Shown here piece after piece: positions 1 to 8,300 of a stretch of DNA of 10,654 nt; within the stretch, counting starts at the first letter, position 1, and each line of letters opens with the position of its first letter. Under the pieces are notes generated by a model. It searched no databases. It was not told the origin of the DNA and saw only the letters and a program-made list of their open reading frames with translations. The DNA is taken from the NCBI GenBank assembly GCA_003445735.1, contig DMCR01000058.1:1-10654 (forward strand), written 5' to 3'. The position numbers were made by a program, and so were the translations under genes. The stretch comes from Cryomorphaceae bacterium (GTDB lineage Bacteria; Bacteroidota; Bacteroidia; Flavobacteriales; Schleiferiaceae).

Positions 1-420
1 ATCTGTTGTAAAATAAGGGTTTCCTGTACCACCACCGAAAATAACCACTCTATGTTTTTGTAAATGACGTATAGCACGTCGGCGTATGAATGGTTCCGCT
101 ACTTGCTCCATTTTAATAGCTGTTAACAAGCGTGTTTCTACGTTAGCCTTTTCTAAAGCTGACTGAAGCGCCATTCCATTAATTATTGTTGCCAACATTC
201 CCATGTAATCTCCTTGTACTCTATCTAGACCTTGACCTTCAACCTGAACACCTCTAAAGATATTTCCTCCTCCTATAACTACAGCAACTTCAACACCAAA
301 ATCTACAGCAGCTTTTATTTCGTTGGCATAAGCTGATAATTTTTCTGTATCAATGCCAAATTGTTCTTCGCCCATTAGGGCTTCCCCACTTAATTTTAAA
401 AGAATTCTCTTGTACTTCAT
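1..420 (-). CDS. pyrH: UMP kinase, N-terminal part (runs off the window)
   Basis: Uridylate kinase phosphorylates UMP to UDP with ATP in cytoplasmic pyrimidine nucleotide synthesis. It belongs to the amino acid kinase family and is usually hexameric in bacteria. Reading down from the ATG at 418-420 gives 140 uninterrupted codons starting MKYKRILLKLSGEALMGEEQ. Visible motifs are KLSGEAL (residues 9-15, phosphate-binding N-terminal loop), GGGNIFRG (50-57, nucleotide/UMP loop) and GGGTGNPYFTTD (129-140), where the window ends. Full-length family members have about 235 residues, so roughly 95 C-terminal residues lie outside. The gene follows tsf by 64 bp, but a strong terminator sits between them, so it probably depends on readthrough or its own promoter; I found no convincing promoter in the gap. 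It looks more AT-rich at third positions than tsf and rpsB, which may reflect weaker codon optimisation. The identity is secure from the motifs. Confidence 0.97.
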   Translation of the reverse strand, partial: MKYKRILLKLSGEALMGEEQFGIDTEKLSAYANEIKAAVDFGVEVAVVIGGGNIFRGVQVEGQGLDRVQGDYMGMLATIINGMALQSALEKANVETRLLTAIKMEQVAEPFIRRRAIRHLQKHRVVIFGGGTGNPYFTTD

Positions 421-438
421 AGTGCGCTAATTTAAGGC

Positions 439-467
439 AAAAAAAAGAGAGTGTAAAACACTCTCTT
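439..467 (-). terminator. Intrinsic terminator after tsf
   Basis: A perfect 10-bp stem is formed by 445-454 (AAGAGAGTGT) and 458-467 (ACACTCTCTT), with a 3-nt AAA loop. Read on the minus strand, the stem runs into a U-tract encoded by the A-run at 439-446. There is no U-tract in the plus direction. It lies 17 bp past the tsf stop and before the pyrH start, so it should end or attenuate the rplM-rpsI-rpsB-tsf transcript. Confidence 0.85.
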
Positions 468-484
468 AATTGATTTTATTAAAA

Positions 485-1309
485 TTAAACTCCAAGCCCA
501 ACTCTTTTAAAGTCTGTGACCGTTAAATCTTTCTCTATTTTATTGAGATATTGAGATACTGAAGTCTTGGATTCTTTGATGAATTCTTGGTTCAACAAAG
601 TATTTTCTTTGAAGAATTTATTCAAACGACCCATCGCTATTTTCTCTAGCATTTCTTCAGGTTTACCTTCTTGACGAGCCAAATCTTTACCTACTTCCAA
701 TTCGCGGGCAATAACATCTTCAGAAACTGAATCACGGTTTAAAGCTACCGGATTCATTGCTGCAGCTTGCATTGCCACATCTTTACCTGCTTCTTCAGCT
801 TGGGTAGTCAAACCTACCAAAGTACCAATCTTGTTTCCCATGTGGATGTAAGAAGCAACATAAGGAGCGCTTACACTAGCTAGCTCAGAAATTTCAATCT
901 TCTCACCGATCACACCAGTTTGTTCTTGCAATTTCGCTGCAACGGTTAAGCCGTCTTCGAATTCGACAGCGCCGAATTCTTCAGCAGTCTGAACACCAGT
1001 TGCCAAAGCGATATCAGCCAATTTATTTGCCAAAGCAACGAAATCATCGTTCTTCGCTACAAAGTCAGTCTCACAAGACAACTTAACGATTACACCTTTA
1101 TCAGAACCATTCGTTTTAGCAATAACTGCCCCTTCAACTGCATCGCGATCTGCACGCTTAGCGGCTACTTTTTGACCTTTCTTACGTAGGATGTCAATTG
1201 CAGCTTCGAAGTCGCCTTCAGCTTCAACCAAAGCTTTTTTACAATCCATCATCCCTGCACCTGTTTGCTTTCTGAGTTTATTTACATCAGCAGCGGTAAT
1301 GTTTGCCAT
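485..1309 (-). CDS. tsf: Elongation factor Ts
   Basis: EF-Ts is the cytoplasmic guanine-nucleotide exchange factor that releases GDP from EF-Tu during translation elongation. The 274-residue product starts MANITAADVNKLRKQTGAGM. The N-terminal UBA-like domain (about 1-55) carries the family signature LRKQTGAGMMDCKKAL (residues 12-27), and the core dimerisation region carries ETDFVAKNDDF (about 79-89). The length fits the typical bacterial range. The ATG at 1307-1309 is chosen because it gives the standard family N-terminus. The gene lies 99 bp downstream of rpsB on the same strand, the conserved rpsB-tsf pairing, and a hairpin in that gap may tune the ratio of the two products. A strong terminator follows. 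Nothing unusual is visible in the protein. Confidence 0.98.
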   Translation of the reverse strand: MANITAADVNKLRKQTGAGMMDCKKALVEAEGDFEAAIDILRKKGQKVAAKRADRDAVEGAVIAKTNGSDKGVIVKLSCETDFVAKNDDFVALANKLADIALATGVQTAEEFGAVEFEDGLTVAAKLQEQTGVIGEKIEISELASVSAPYVASYIHMGNKIGTLVGLTTQAEEAGKDVAMQAAAMNPVALNRDSVSEDVIARELEVGKDLARQEGKPEEMLEKIAMGRLNKFFKENTLLNQEFIKESKTSVSQYLNKIEKDLTVTDFKRVGLGV

Positions 1310-1343
1310 GATATTAAGTTTAAAATTGTGTTAATTATATAAA

Positions 1344-1374
1344 GAGAGCCGTAAAGGTCATCCTCACGGCTCTC
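1344..1374 (-). terminator. Hairpin between rpsB and tsf, possible attenuator
   Basis: Arms 1344-1352 (GAGAGCCGT) and 1366-1374 (ACGGCTCTC) form a perfect 9-bp GC-rich stem. The loop can pair further through AGG 1355-1357 with CCT 1362-1364. On the minus strand it is followed by a short U3 run and then AU-rich sequence (TTTATATAATTAA). It therefore resembles a weak intrinsic terminator or an RNA-stabilising stem rather than a strong stop. It lies between two genes normally cotranscribed, so partial attenuation is the likeliest role; this is inferred. Confidence 0.6.
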
Positions 1375-1408
1375 CGAAAAAATCTATTCTAATAATAAAG
1401 CGCTCGGA

Positions 1409-2155
1409 TTAAACCTTCGCTGCTTTCTTTTCGATTTTTGCTTGCTCGGCAGCCGCTTTATCACTCTTGCGTAGTGACAAACCTTCTTTTATTCCAGCCG
1501 TTACACGCTCTAAAACAACAGCGATACTCTTAGAAGCATCATCGTTTGCAGGAATCGCGTAATCGACACGACGTGGGTCCGAGTTTGTATCTACCATCGC
1601 AAATGTCGGAATGCCCAACTTGATGGCTTCTTCTACAGCAATATTTTCGCGCTTGATATCAACGACAAACAAGGCAGCAGGAAGACGATTCATATCTTCT
1701 ACAGAACCAAAGTCCTTTTCCAATTTTGCACGCTGACGGTCTACTTGTAGACGCTCACGCTTAGAAAGAGTTTCGAACGTTCCATTTTCCTTCATCTTGT
1801 CAATGCTCTGCATTTTTTTGATGGCTTTGCGGATGGTTACGAAGTTCGTCAACATACCTCCTGGCCAACGCTCAGTTGCGTAAGGCATTTGAACATCGCC
1901 AGCGTATTTCGCTACGATTTCTTTCGCTTGCTTTTTGGTTGCAACGAAAAGGATTTTACGACCTGATGCAGCGATTTTTTTCAACGCTTCAGTAGCTTCT
2001 TCAAGCTTTGCATCTGTTTTGTGTAGGTCGATAACGTGGATACCGTTGCGCTCCATAAAGATGTAGGGAGCCATGTTTGGATTCCACTTACGGGTCAAGT
2101 GTCCGAAGTGAACACCTGCATCCATGAGTTTTTTAATGTTGTCTGTTACTGCCAT
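1409..2155 (-). CDS. rpsB: 30S ribosomal protein S2 (uS2)
   Basis: S2 is a protein of the small ribosomal subunit, on the solvent side between head and body, and is added late in assembly. The family pattern is clear: DAGVHFGHLTRKWNPNMAPY near the N-terminus, then the IDLHKT motif, a Rossmann-like core with RWPGGMLTNF, and FVVDIKRENIAVEEA, followed by GIPTFAMVDTNSDPR. The C-terminus is a lysine/alanine-rich tail. The open frame extends to 2185, but I place the start at the ATG at 2153-2155 (MAVTDNIKKLMDAGVHFGHL). That gives 248 residues and the usual family N-terminus, whereas the ten extra upstream residues have no family counterpart. The gene is 81 bp downstream of rpsI and 99 bp upstream of tsf, in the same operon. 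No specific S2 autoregulatory element is recognisable in the 81-bp gap. Confidence 0.97.
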   Translation of the reverse strand: MAVTDNIKKLMDAGVHFGHLTRKWNPNMAPYIFMERNGIHVIDLHKTDAKLEEATEALKKIAASGRKILFVATKKQAKEIVAKYAGDVQMPYATERWPGGMLTNFVTIRKAIKKMQSIDKMKENGTFETLSKRERLQVDRQRAKLEKDFGSVEDMNRLPAALFVVDIKRENIAVEEAIKLGIPTFAMVDTNSDPRRVDYAIPANDDASKSIAVVLERVTAGIKEGLSLRKSDKAAAEQAKIEKKAAKV

Positions 2156-2236
2156 TTTGTTGAGTTTACTTTCCGTAGTAAGCAATGTGCTAGTAGCCTT
2201 ATAAAGAGTCTAGCCCATTTGGATACTAAATCTCGA

Positions 2237-2623
2237 TTAACGTTTAGAGAACTGGAATTTCTTACGTGCTTTCTTCTGACCGAATTTCTTACGCTCAACC
2301 ATACGTGGGTCACGAGTAAGAAGTCCGACTGGCTTCAATACTGCACGATTTTCCTGATCGATTTCAGAAAGAATACGGCTCACACCCAAACGGATTGCCT
2401 CAACTTGACCAGTGATACCGCCACCAAAAACGTTTACTTTAACGTCGTACTTACCAGTAGTCTCGGTCAAATTGAAAGGCTGTTCCAATTTGTAGTGCAA
2501 AGGCGCAGTAGTGAAGTAGTCCTTGTAGTCTTTGCCGTTGACGGTGATGGCGCCTTTGCCTTCATCCATGTAGACACGAGCTACAGAAGATTTACGTCTC
2601 CCAATTGCGTGAAACTTTGCCAT
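2237..2623 (-). CDS. rpsI: 30S ribosomal protein S9 (uS9)
   Basis: S9 is a small-subunit head protein whose C-terminal tail reaches toward the P-site tRNA. The 128-residue product begins MAKFHAIGRRKSSVARVYM, with the N-terminal GRRKSSVARV signature (8-17). In the middle it has FGGGITGQVEAIRLGVSRIL, a core family motif. It ends in the basic tail KKARKKFQFSKR with the terminal SKR typical of S9. The length matches bacterial S9. The start ATG at 2621-2623 lies only 10 bp after the rplM stop, so the two genes are surely cotranscribed, and translational coupling is plausible. A long open frame on the opposite strand (2036-2641) is a shadow of this gene. Confidence 0.98.
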   Translation of the reverse strand: MAKFHAIGRRKSSVARVYMDEGKGAITVNGKDYKDYFTTAPLHYKLEQPFNLTETTGKYDVKVNVFGGGITGQVEAIRLGVSRILSEIDQENRAVLKPVGLLTRDPRMVERKKFGQKKARKKFQFSKR

Positions 2624-2633
2624 TTATTATTAC

Positions 2634-3089
2634 TTATTTGATTTCATTTATGTTGATCGCAGTCGGCTTTTGTGCCTCGTGCTTGTGCTCTCCGCCTGCA
2701 TAAACGTGTAGGTTGCGGAACAACTGAGCGCCCAAACGATTTTTAGGCAACATTCCTTTCACCGCCTTTTCTACAACGCGTTCTGGAAATTTAGCCATCA
2801 TTTGTTCCGGGTTCGTCGTACGCTGACCACCTGGGTATCCAGTGTGCCAAACGTAAGTTTTGTCTGCCATCTTATTACCAGTCAAAACAACCTTATCAGC
2901 ATTTAGAATGATCACGTTATCACCACAGTCAACGTGAGGCGTGTAATTTGGCTTACGCTTACCTCTTAATAGCAAAGCAACTTTAGAAGCTAGACGACCT
3001 AAAGTTTGGCCTTCTGCATCTACTATTACCCAGTTCTTATCTACGGTTGCCGAGTTGGCTGAAACTGTTTTGTAACTTAATGTATTCAC
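2634..3089 (-). CDS. rplM: 50S ribosomal protein L13 (uL13)
   Basis: L13 is an early-assembling large-subunit protein. The 151-residue product starts NTLSYKTVSANSATVDKNW after the initiator. It carries VDAEGQTLGRLASKVA, the TPHVDCGDNVIILNADKV core and the signature KAVKGMLPKNRLG (about 113-125), followed by LHVYAGGEHKHEAQKP. The start codon is GTG at 3087-3089, not ATG. It is supported because it yields the standard (M)NTLSYKT N-terminus and the nearest upstream in-frame sequence does not resemble the family. It is the first gene of the rplM-rpsI-rpsB-tsf cluster, 10 bp before rpsI. The 5' leader contains small hairpins and a palindrome touching the GTG. L13 is known to autoregulate the rplM-rpsI transcript in E. 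coli, so leader control is plausible here too. Confidence 0.98.
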   Translation of the reverse strand: MNTLSYKTVSANSATVDKNWVIVDAEGQTLGRLASKVALLLRGKRKPNYTPHVDCGDNVIILNADKVVLTGNKMADKTYVWHTGYPGGQRTTNPEQMMAKFPERVVEKAVKGMLPKNRLGAQLFRNLHVYAGGEHKHEAQKPTAININEIK

Positions 3090-3145
3090 CGCTATAGCGT
3101 TTTAATGTGTTATTTGGAATGCCCAAACATCCCTCTAAAAAGGGC
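3090..3145 (-). promoter_or_regulatory. Structured leader of rplM, candidate L13 autoregulatory site
   Basis: The leader has three local structures: CCCT/AGGG (3131-3134 with 3141-3144, 6-nt loop), TTTGG/CCAAA (3113-3117 with 3123-3127, 5-nt loop) and the perfect palindrome CGCTATAGCG at 3090-3099, immediately before the GTG start. GCCC (3142-3145 as read on the minus strand) could instead pair with GGGC (3121-3124), giving an alternative fold. Structured L13 leaders are known in other bacteria. I cannot confirm that this one belongs to a described family. Confidence 0.4.
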
Positions 3146-3147
3146 TG

Positions 3148-3180
3148 CGAAAATACATCTTTATTTGCCTAACAACCAAA
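3148..3180 (-). promoter_or_regulatory. Probable promoter for the rplM operon
   Basis: On the minus strand, TTTG (3180-3177) is followed after 21 nt by TATTTTCG (3155-3148). This fits the Bacteroidota pattern (TTTG near -33, TAnnTTTG near -7) with one mismatch in the -7 element. It would start transcription about 50-55 nt upstream of the GTG of rplM, leaving a short leader. The assignment rests on motif and position only. Confidence 0.5.
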
Positions 3181-3194
3181 AATCCATAAACAAA

Positions 3195-3231
3195 TTGTTG
3201 GCATGTTTTCTGCGGCTCGGTTTATATGTTG
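3195..3231 (+). promoter_or_regulatory. Weak candidate promoter for the M43 protease
   Basis: Two TTG triplets (3195-3197, 3198-3200) lie 22-28 nt upstream of TATATGTTG (3223-3231), which only partly matches the TAnnTTTG -7 consensus. It sits 34-70 nt upstream of the ATG at 3265, a sensible distance. The element lies in the 175-bp divergent region shared with rplM. The match is poor, so confidence is low. Confidence 0.3.
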
Positions 3232-3260
3232 CAAGAATGAAGTGAATGAACGAACTTGCA
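3230..3260 (+). promoter_or_regulatory. Inverted repeat in the 5' untranslated region of the protease gene
   Basis: TGCAAG (3230-3235) and CTTGCA (3255-3260) are perfect inverted arms around a 19-nt loop, which contains part of a direct repeat of GAATGAA (3235-3241 and 3244-3250). The right arm ends 4 nt before the ATG at 3265. It could be an RNA stem affecting translation or an operator. The short arm length means chance is possible. Confidence 0.3.
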
Positions 3261-3264
3261 GAGC

Positions 3265-5301
3265 ATGCGAAAATACCTCAAATACGCGATTTTATTGGCA
3301 TTTGCCTTAATATCAACACATTCCTTCGGACAGAAATGTGGACATGATATCCTAGAGGAGGAACTAAAGCGCCAAAACCCTGACTATGAGTCAGATTGGG
3401 CCGAGTTTATAAGCACTGTCGATTTCGACTCTGATCAAAAAAAGGAGAGTACGGTATTCACCATTCCTGTGGTCGTACACATCATTTATGATAATGCATC
3501 GGATAATATCACGGATAAACAGGTCAAAAATGCCATCGAGGTATTGAATGAAGATTACCGTCGATTGAACCCCGATGCAAGCGACACACGTGCAACATTT
3601 TTAAATGTAGCGGCTGACTGTGAGATCGAATTTAAATTAGCGAAGCTTGATCCAAATGGCAATTGCCACACTGGAATTACTCGTACTCAGAGCGCGCTTT
3701 CTGTAAACGCCAACAACAACGTAAAAGGCTTGAAAAGCTGGCCGCGCAACAAATACGTGAACATTTGGGTGGTGAGGTCTATCGACCTAGGAAACTCTGG
3801 ACAGGGAACCGTTTTGGGATATGCGTATAAACCAAGCCCCGGTCAAAGCACTACCTATGACGGGATTGTAATTAGACATGACCGCATGGGACGCATAGGG
3901 ACTAGTGCAAGTCGTGGACGAACCCTAACCCATGAGATGGGACATTATCTCGGTTTGGATCACCCATTTAAAGGCGGTTGTTTTCAAGGGGATAATTGTT
4001 CTGATACCCCTCCGGTTAATGAAGCAAGTTATGGTTGTGACTTCACGGCAAATACTTGTGCTAATGACAATCCAAACCTTCCGGATCAGATTGAGAATTA
4101 CATGGACTACGCAGATGACGTTTGTGTCAACATGTTCACCGACGACCAGAGAATTATAATGCGTTCGGTCTTAAACGCTTCTGTACTACGAGGGTACTTA
4201 GTATCGGCTTCTAATGCTACGGCAACGGGGATCGACCCACAGGCAGTTTTGCCCTGTGCACCGCAAGCCAACTTCAAGGCTAACCAAACGGTCATTTGTA
4301 ATGGAACGACCGTTCAATTTACGGATATGAGCGAATTCGGTAATCCAACAAGTTGGTCATGGTATTTCCCAGGCGGTACACCATCTGCTTCAACAACTCA
4401 GAATCCAACCGTTACTTACAGCTCGATGTCGGGCGTTGGATTTAAGAACTATACAGTCGGCCTAACTGTAACCAATGCCGTTGGATCGTCGCAATCCGTG
4501 ATCAAAGGCTATATGGGCGTTAGAAGGCCTGGTGGAGGAACGCATACCTGGGTTAATAACTTCAACTCTGGATTTGAATTCCATGATGTTCCTAATGGCT
4601 CTTGGCACGTTGAGAACGCCGACGGGGATGACATAATGTGGGAGCGAAATAGCTATAACCACTTCGAAGGAAACTATTGCGTCAAGCTAGACAACTTCAA
4701 CAATGAACCAGAAAATTCTGACGCTTTAATAACTGATGAAATAATTGTGAATAGGGTCACTGCCATGTCTTTAGGTTTCCGTTATGCCGTTGCCAGTAAG
4801 CCAGGCCAAGCACAGGACAAAATAATAATCAGTGTGAGTCAGAATTGTGGAGAAACCTGGGAAGAGGTACGTACCATTTTAGGCCCTCTGCTTTATGCAG
4901 CCCTGAATAAGGCAAATCCTTGGAATCCTACATCAGTAAATAATTGGCGAAATACCAATGTCAATTTGAATGATTTTGCTGGTGGCGCACCAATTATGAT
5001 TAAGGTAGATTTTATTTCTGGAGGGGGAAACAATGCCTTCTTGGATGCCTTTAATCTTAATGTGACATTAGATCAAGAGGAATTGCATGCCGCCGAGATC
5101 AATATCTACCCGAATCCAAGTAATGGTGATTTTCAAGTCGAAGGGCTTCCTGCAGGAACGGTTTACCGCATCCTGAGTATCGAAGGCCGTGAAATTGAAA
5201 AAGATATATTAGGGATGGACACCCGTATTCAGCTCAACGTAAGCCCGGGCTATTACATCTTCGAAGCGGAAGGCATTAGTAAACAATTGATCATTCAATA
5301 A
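3265..5301 (+). CDS. Secreted M43 (cytophagalysin/pappalysin-like) zinc metalloprotease with PKD and T9SS sorting domains
   Basis: This is a predicted extracellular zinc endopeptidase, with 678 residues from the ATG at 3265. An in-frame TTG at 3256 is less likely because the ATG directly begins a signal peptide (MRKYLKYAILLAFALISTHS, cleavage near residue 22). The catalytic domain (about 60-312) holds the metzincin motif HEMGHYLGLDH (223-233: zinc ligands H223, H227, H233; catalytic E224) and the Met-turn NYMDY (278-282). Between them is the Cys-containing stretch GGCFQGDNCSDTPP, typical of the M43 cytophagalysin branch. A PKD domain follows (about 332-420, with PTSWSWYFPGG), then a beta-rich region (about 425-605) resembling a jelly-roll domain that I cannot name. 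The C-terminal 68 residues (611-678) are a type A T9SS sorting domain beginning EINIYPNPSNGDF. T9SS substrates cross the outer membrane and are released or surface-attached after CTD cleavage. The substrate is unknown. The gene is monocistronic, bounded by a strong terminator. Confidence 0.92.
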   Translation: MRKYLKYAILLAFALISTHSFGQKCGHDILEEELKRQNPDYESDWAEFISTVDFDSDQKKESTVFTIPVVVHIIYDNASDNITDKQVKNAIEVLNEDYRRLNPDASDTRATFLNVAADCEIEFKLAKLDPNGNCHTGITRTQSALSVNANNNVKGLKSWPRNKYVNIWVVRSIDLGNSGQGTVLGYAYKPSPGQSTTYDGIVIRHDRMGRIGTSASRGRTLTHEMGHYLGLDHPFKGGCFQGDNCSDTPPVNEASYGCDFTANTCANDNPNLPDQIENYMDYADDVCVNMFTDDQRIIMRSVLNASVLRGYLVSASNATATGIDPQAVLPCAPQANFKANQTVICNGTTVQFTDMSEFGNPTSWSWYFPGGTPSASTTQNPTVTYSSMSGVGFKNYTVGLTVTNAVGSSQSVIKGYMGVRRPGGGTHTWVNNFNSGFEFHDVPNGSWHVENADGDDIMWERNSYNHFEGNYCVKLDNFNNEPENSDALITDEIIVNRVTAMSLGFRYAVASKPGQAQDKIIISVSQNCGETWEEVRTILGPLLYAALNKANPWNPTSVNNWRNTNVNLNDFAGGAPIMIKVDFISGGGNNAFLDAFNLNVTLDQEELHAAEINIYPNPSNGDFQVEGLPAGTVYRILSIEGREIEKDILGMDTRIQLNVSPGYYIFEAEGISKQLIIQ

Positions 5302-5339
5302 GCTGCGAAACTTCTCGGCGAAGCCGAAAATTTGAGCAT

Positions 5340-5369
5340 AAAAAAGGCGCCCAACGGGGCGCCTTTTTT
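5340..5369. terminator. Bidirectional intrinsic terminator between convergent genes
   Basis: A perfect 7-bp GC stem, GGCGCCC (5346-5352) with GGGCGCC (5357-5363), has a 4-nt loop. It is flanked by A6 (5340-5345) and T6 (5364-5369), so a U-tract follows the stem on either strand. It lies 38 bp past the protease stop and 5 bp past the stop of the propeller gene (5375), so it can end both transcripts. Confidence 0.95.
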
Positions 5370-5374
5370 GACTT

Positions 5375-8300
5375 CTATTTGCGAATTTCTTTCTCTGTCT
5401 CGGTAGGAACCATTATATCCACCGGATGCTCTTTGAGGTATTCCAGCAGGCCGTTGTAATCCTCTATGAGAAAGGTCATGACGGTCTGTGTGGCCTCGTC
5501 GGTACGCTTAGATAATTGGTCAAACAACGCTTGCTCATTGCTGCCCCATGCGCGTGACGAACTCAACAGCTGCCACAATGAACTGCCCCATTGACTCGAC
5601 CATACCTCCGGCTGTTCGAAATAGCCTTTGGTTTCTTTTTTACCAAACACATGATGACGCGCAGCCTCCAAAGCTTTGGCTGTCGCTTTCACAGTGTCCA
5701 CCAATGATGAATCAGAAGCATAAGGCTCACGCTGAAGAAGGGCTTGAAGGCGCTCGATGTTTTCATTTGCTTGTGCTAATGATTGTACGGCTAGGTCCAA
5801 ATCTACTTCGATACCTTCAATGGCTTTGAAAGCTTCGCGACGCGCTGCCAAATCTTCATCTGTTACCCAAGTTTCCATACGGTAATCGTATTCAACCTTC
5901 AGTGGCTGTGAAGCGGTCTGACCGTCCCAATTCATCGCTACCGTGTAGGTTCCTGGCAATACCGGAGCCCCGCGGCGATCGCTTTGCTCCTTTCCTTCTT
6001 TGCGAACTTTGAACTCAGGATATTCGGTACCCTTTTCCCACATGGCCCAGCGCCAGTTTTGCAATCCAGCTTCCTTCACGCGGATGTATTGGGTATAAAT
6101 GGTATCGCCACCTTCGTTTTGATAGTCCACGCGTAACTTCTTCTTATTGTCCTCGGCAACTTCCGGAAGATAGGCCGATAAGCGTGCTCCAAACGGACGG
6201 TTATCGCCTCGGAAGGTAGACATCCCGGCAAATCGTACACCGGGGCTCTGACGACGTTCCCATTGATATGCCGTTGGCGGCTCGAAGAACGTTGGTTTAC
6301 TTAGGCCGTTGCCCGCCGCTAATACTCGCAGAGGCTCGATATCATCAATCACCCAGGCACCGCGCCCGAAGGTCCCAAGGACCAAATCCTTTTCGCGGTC
6401 CTGGAAGGCTAGGTCCATCACTTGGACTGTCGGCACAGCATCGGTCCATTTGTTGTAAGAAATGCCTCCATTCACACTGACGTACAATCCATATTCACCC
6501 CCTACGAAGAGTAGTTTTGGCTGTACTGGGTCTTGCCATACACTGAGGATAGGTCCGAAAATATCGCTGTCGTCCACCACACGGGTGACCTTCTTTCCAT
6601 ATTCTTCAATTTTAAACAAGTAGGCGCTCCAATTATTTCTGCGGTAGTCGTTTGCCACCACCCAAGCGGTCCCTTTGTCGTAATCCGACGCACGTATTTG
6701 AGGAATCCAAGACCCCTCGGGCAAGTCTTTCAACTTCTTGCTCAAGTCCACCCAATTCGCTCCGCCGTCCATAGTCACGTGCAACTTACCGTCATCCGAA
6801 CCGGTCCAAATCACATTTTGGTCTAAATCACTCGGTGCAATGGCAATTAAACACGTGTGGTTTTCCGCCCCAGTCACATCGTAGGTCAACCCCCCGCTCT
6901 CGAGTTGCTTCTGCTTCTCAGTATTATTCGTAGTCAAATCTGGACTGATAATGGCCCAATTCTTTCCATTGTCCGTACTCTTATGCAAGAATTGGGAGCC
7001 GAAGTACAGGCTTGTCTGAGGCTGGTGAGGATCTAGTGCAATAGGCGCATTCCAGTGCCAACGCAATCGCACTCCATCTGGATGCGTAGGCTTAATCAAT
7101 TCGGTATAACCTGTTTCTGTATTGACAAGGCCTACATTACCTTCTTGGCTTTGGGCATATACAGCATCAATACGCCCTGGAATAGGTACTACATCAAAAC
7201 CATCTCCAAAAAATAATTCGCTCCATTCTTCGTTTCGAATACCGTCAATGGTCAAGCTGTACGCCGGCCCCATCCAAGATCCATTGTCTTGCATCCCGCC
7301 ATAAACATTGTACGGCAACTGATCGTCGACGTTAATATGGTAGAATTGGGCCAAAGGAAGATTCTCCACAAAATGCCAACTCTCTCCATAATCATACGAA
7401 ATATTCATCCCACCGTCATTCCCCTCAATGATGTGTGCCGGATTAGCCGGGTTGATCCACATCGCTTGGTGGTCGGGGTGAATGCGATTATAAGGGGTTA
7501 TAGTTTTCCAATTTTTTCCTCCATCATCACTACGCGTTACATAAGTCCACAAGCTGTACACACGGTCTGGATTTTGCGGGTCCACTCTTAAATCCGCATA
7601 GTAAAACGGACGATTTCCCACCTGCTCACTCTCGGTGACCTTGAACCAATTCTTTCCGCCGTTCGTGCTCTTATACACACCGTTTTTCTTTTCGGTTTCG
7701 ACCAGGGCATAGACGATATTAGAATTGGACGGTGCAATACCTAATCCAATACGGCCTAAATCCCCTTTTGGCAATCCGTCCTTTTCACCAAGCTTCTTCC
7801 AATGCTCCCCACCGTCGTAGGTTATGAACAAGCCACCCAAAGGACCACCGCTGGTAAAGAACCAAGGCTCTCTGCGGTACTCCCACATATTGGCAATAAG
7901 CTTCTTCGGGTTATTTGGATCCATCACGAGATCTCCCGCGCCTGTTTTTCCATCGATATATAAGCTCTGGGTCCAATTTTTTCCGCCGTCCGTACTCTTA
8001 TACACGCCTCTTGGGCTGTCCCCCCAAGCCGATCCTGTGGCACCCACATAAATCTCATCGGTATTCGAAGGGTTAATTAAAATTCGGTGAATGGTACGAG
8101 TCTTTTCCAAGCCCAAACACTCCCAGCTCTGACCGCCGTCGTAGCTTTTGTAAATACCGTATCCACTGGTTTGAGAGTTTCGAGGATTCCCCTCACCCGT
8201 CCCGATATAAATAATATCCGGATGAGAAGGGTCGATGGCAATGGCGCCGATAGAAGCCACTTTCTCATTTTGAAAGAGCGGCGACCAGCTCTGCCCATTG

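Noticed and set aside
2036..2641. 201-codon open frame on the plus strand
   Set aside because: It lies antisense to rpsB and rpsI, both of which are unmistakable, and its translation has no domain-like pattern. It is a shadow frame.
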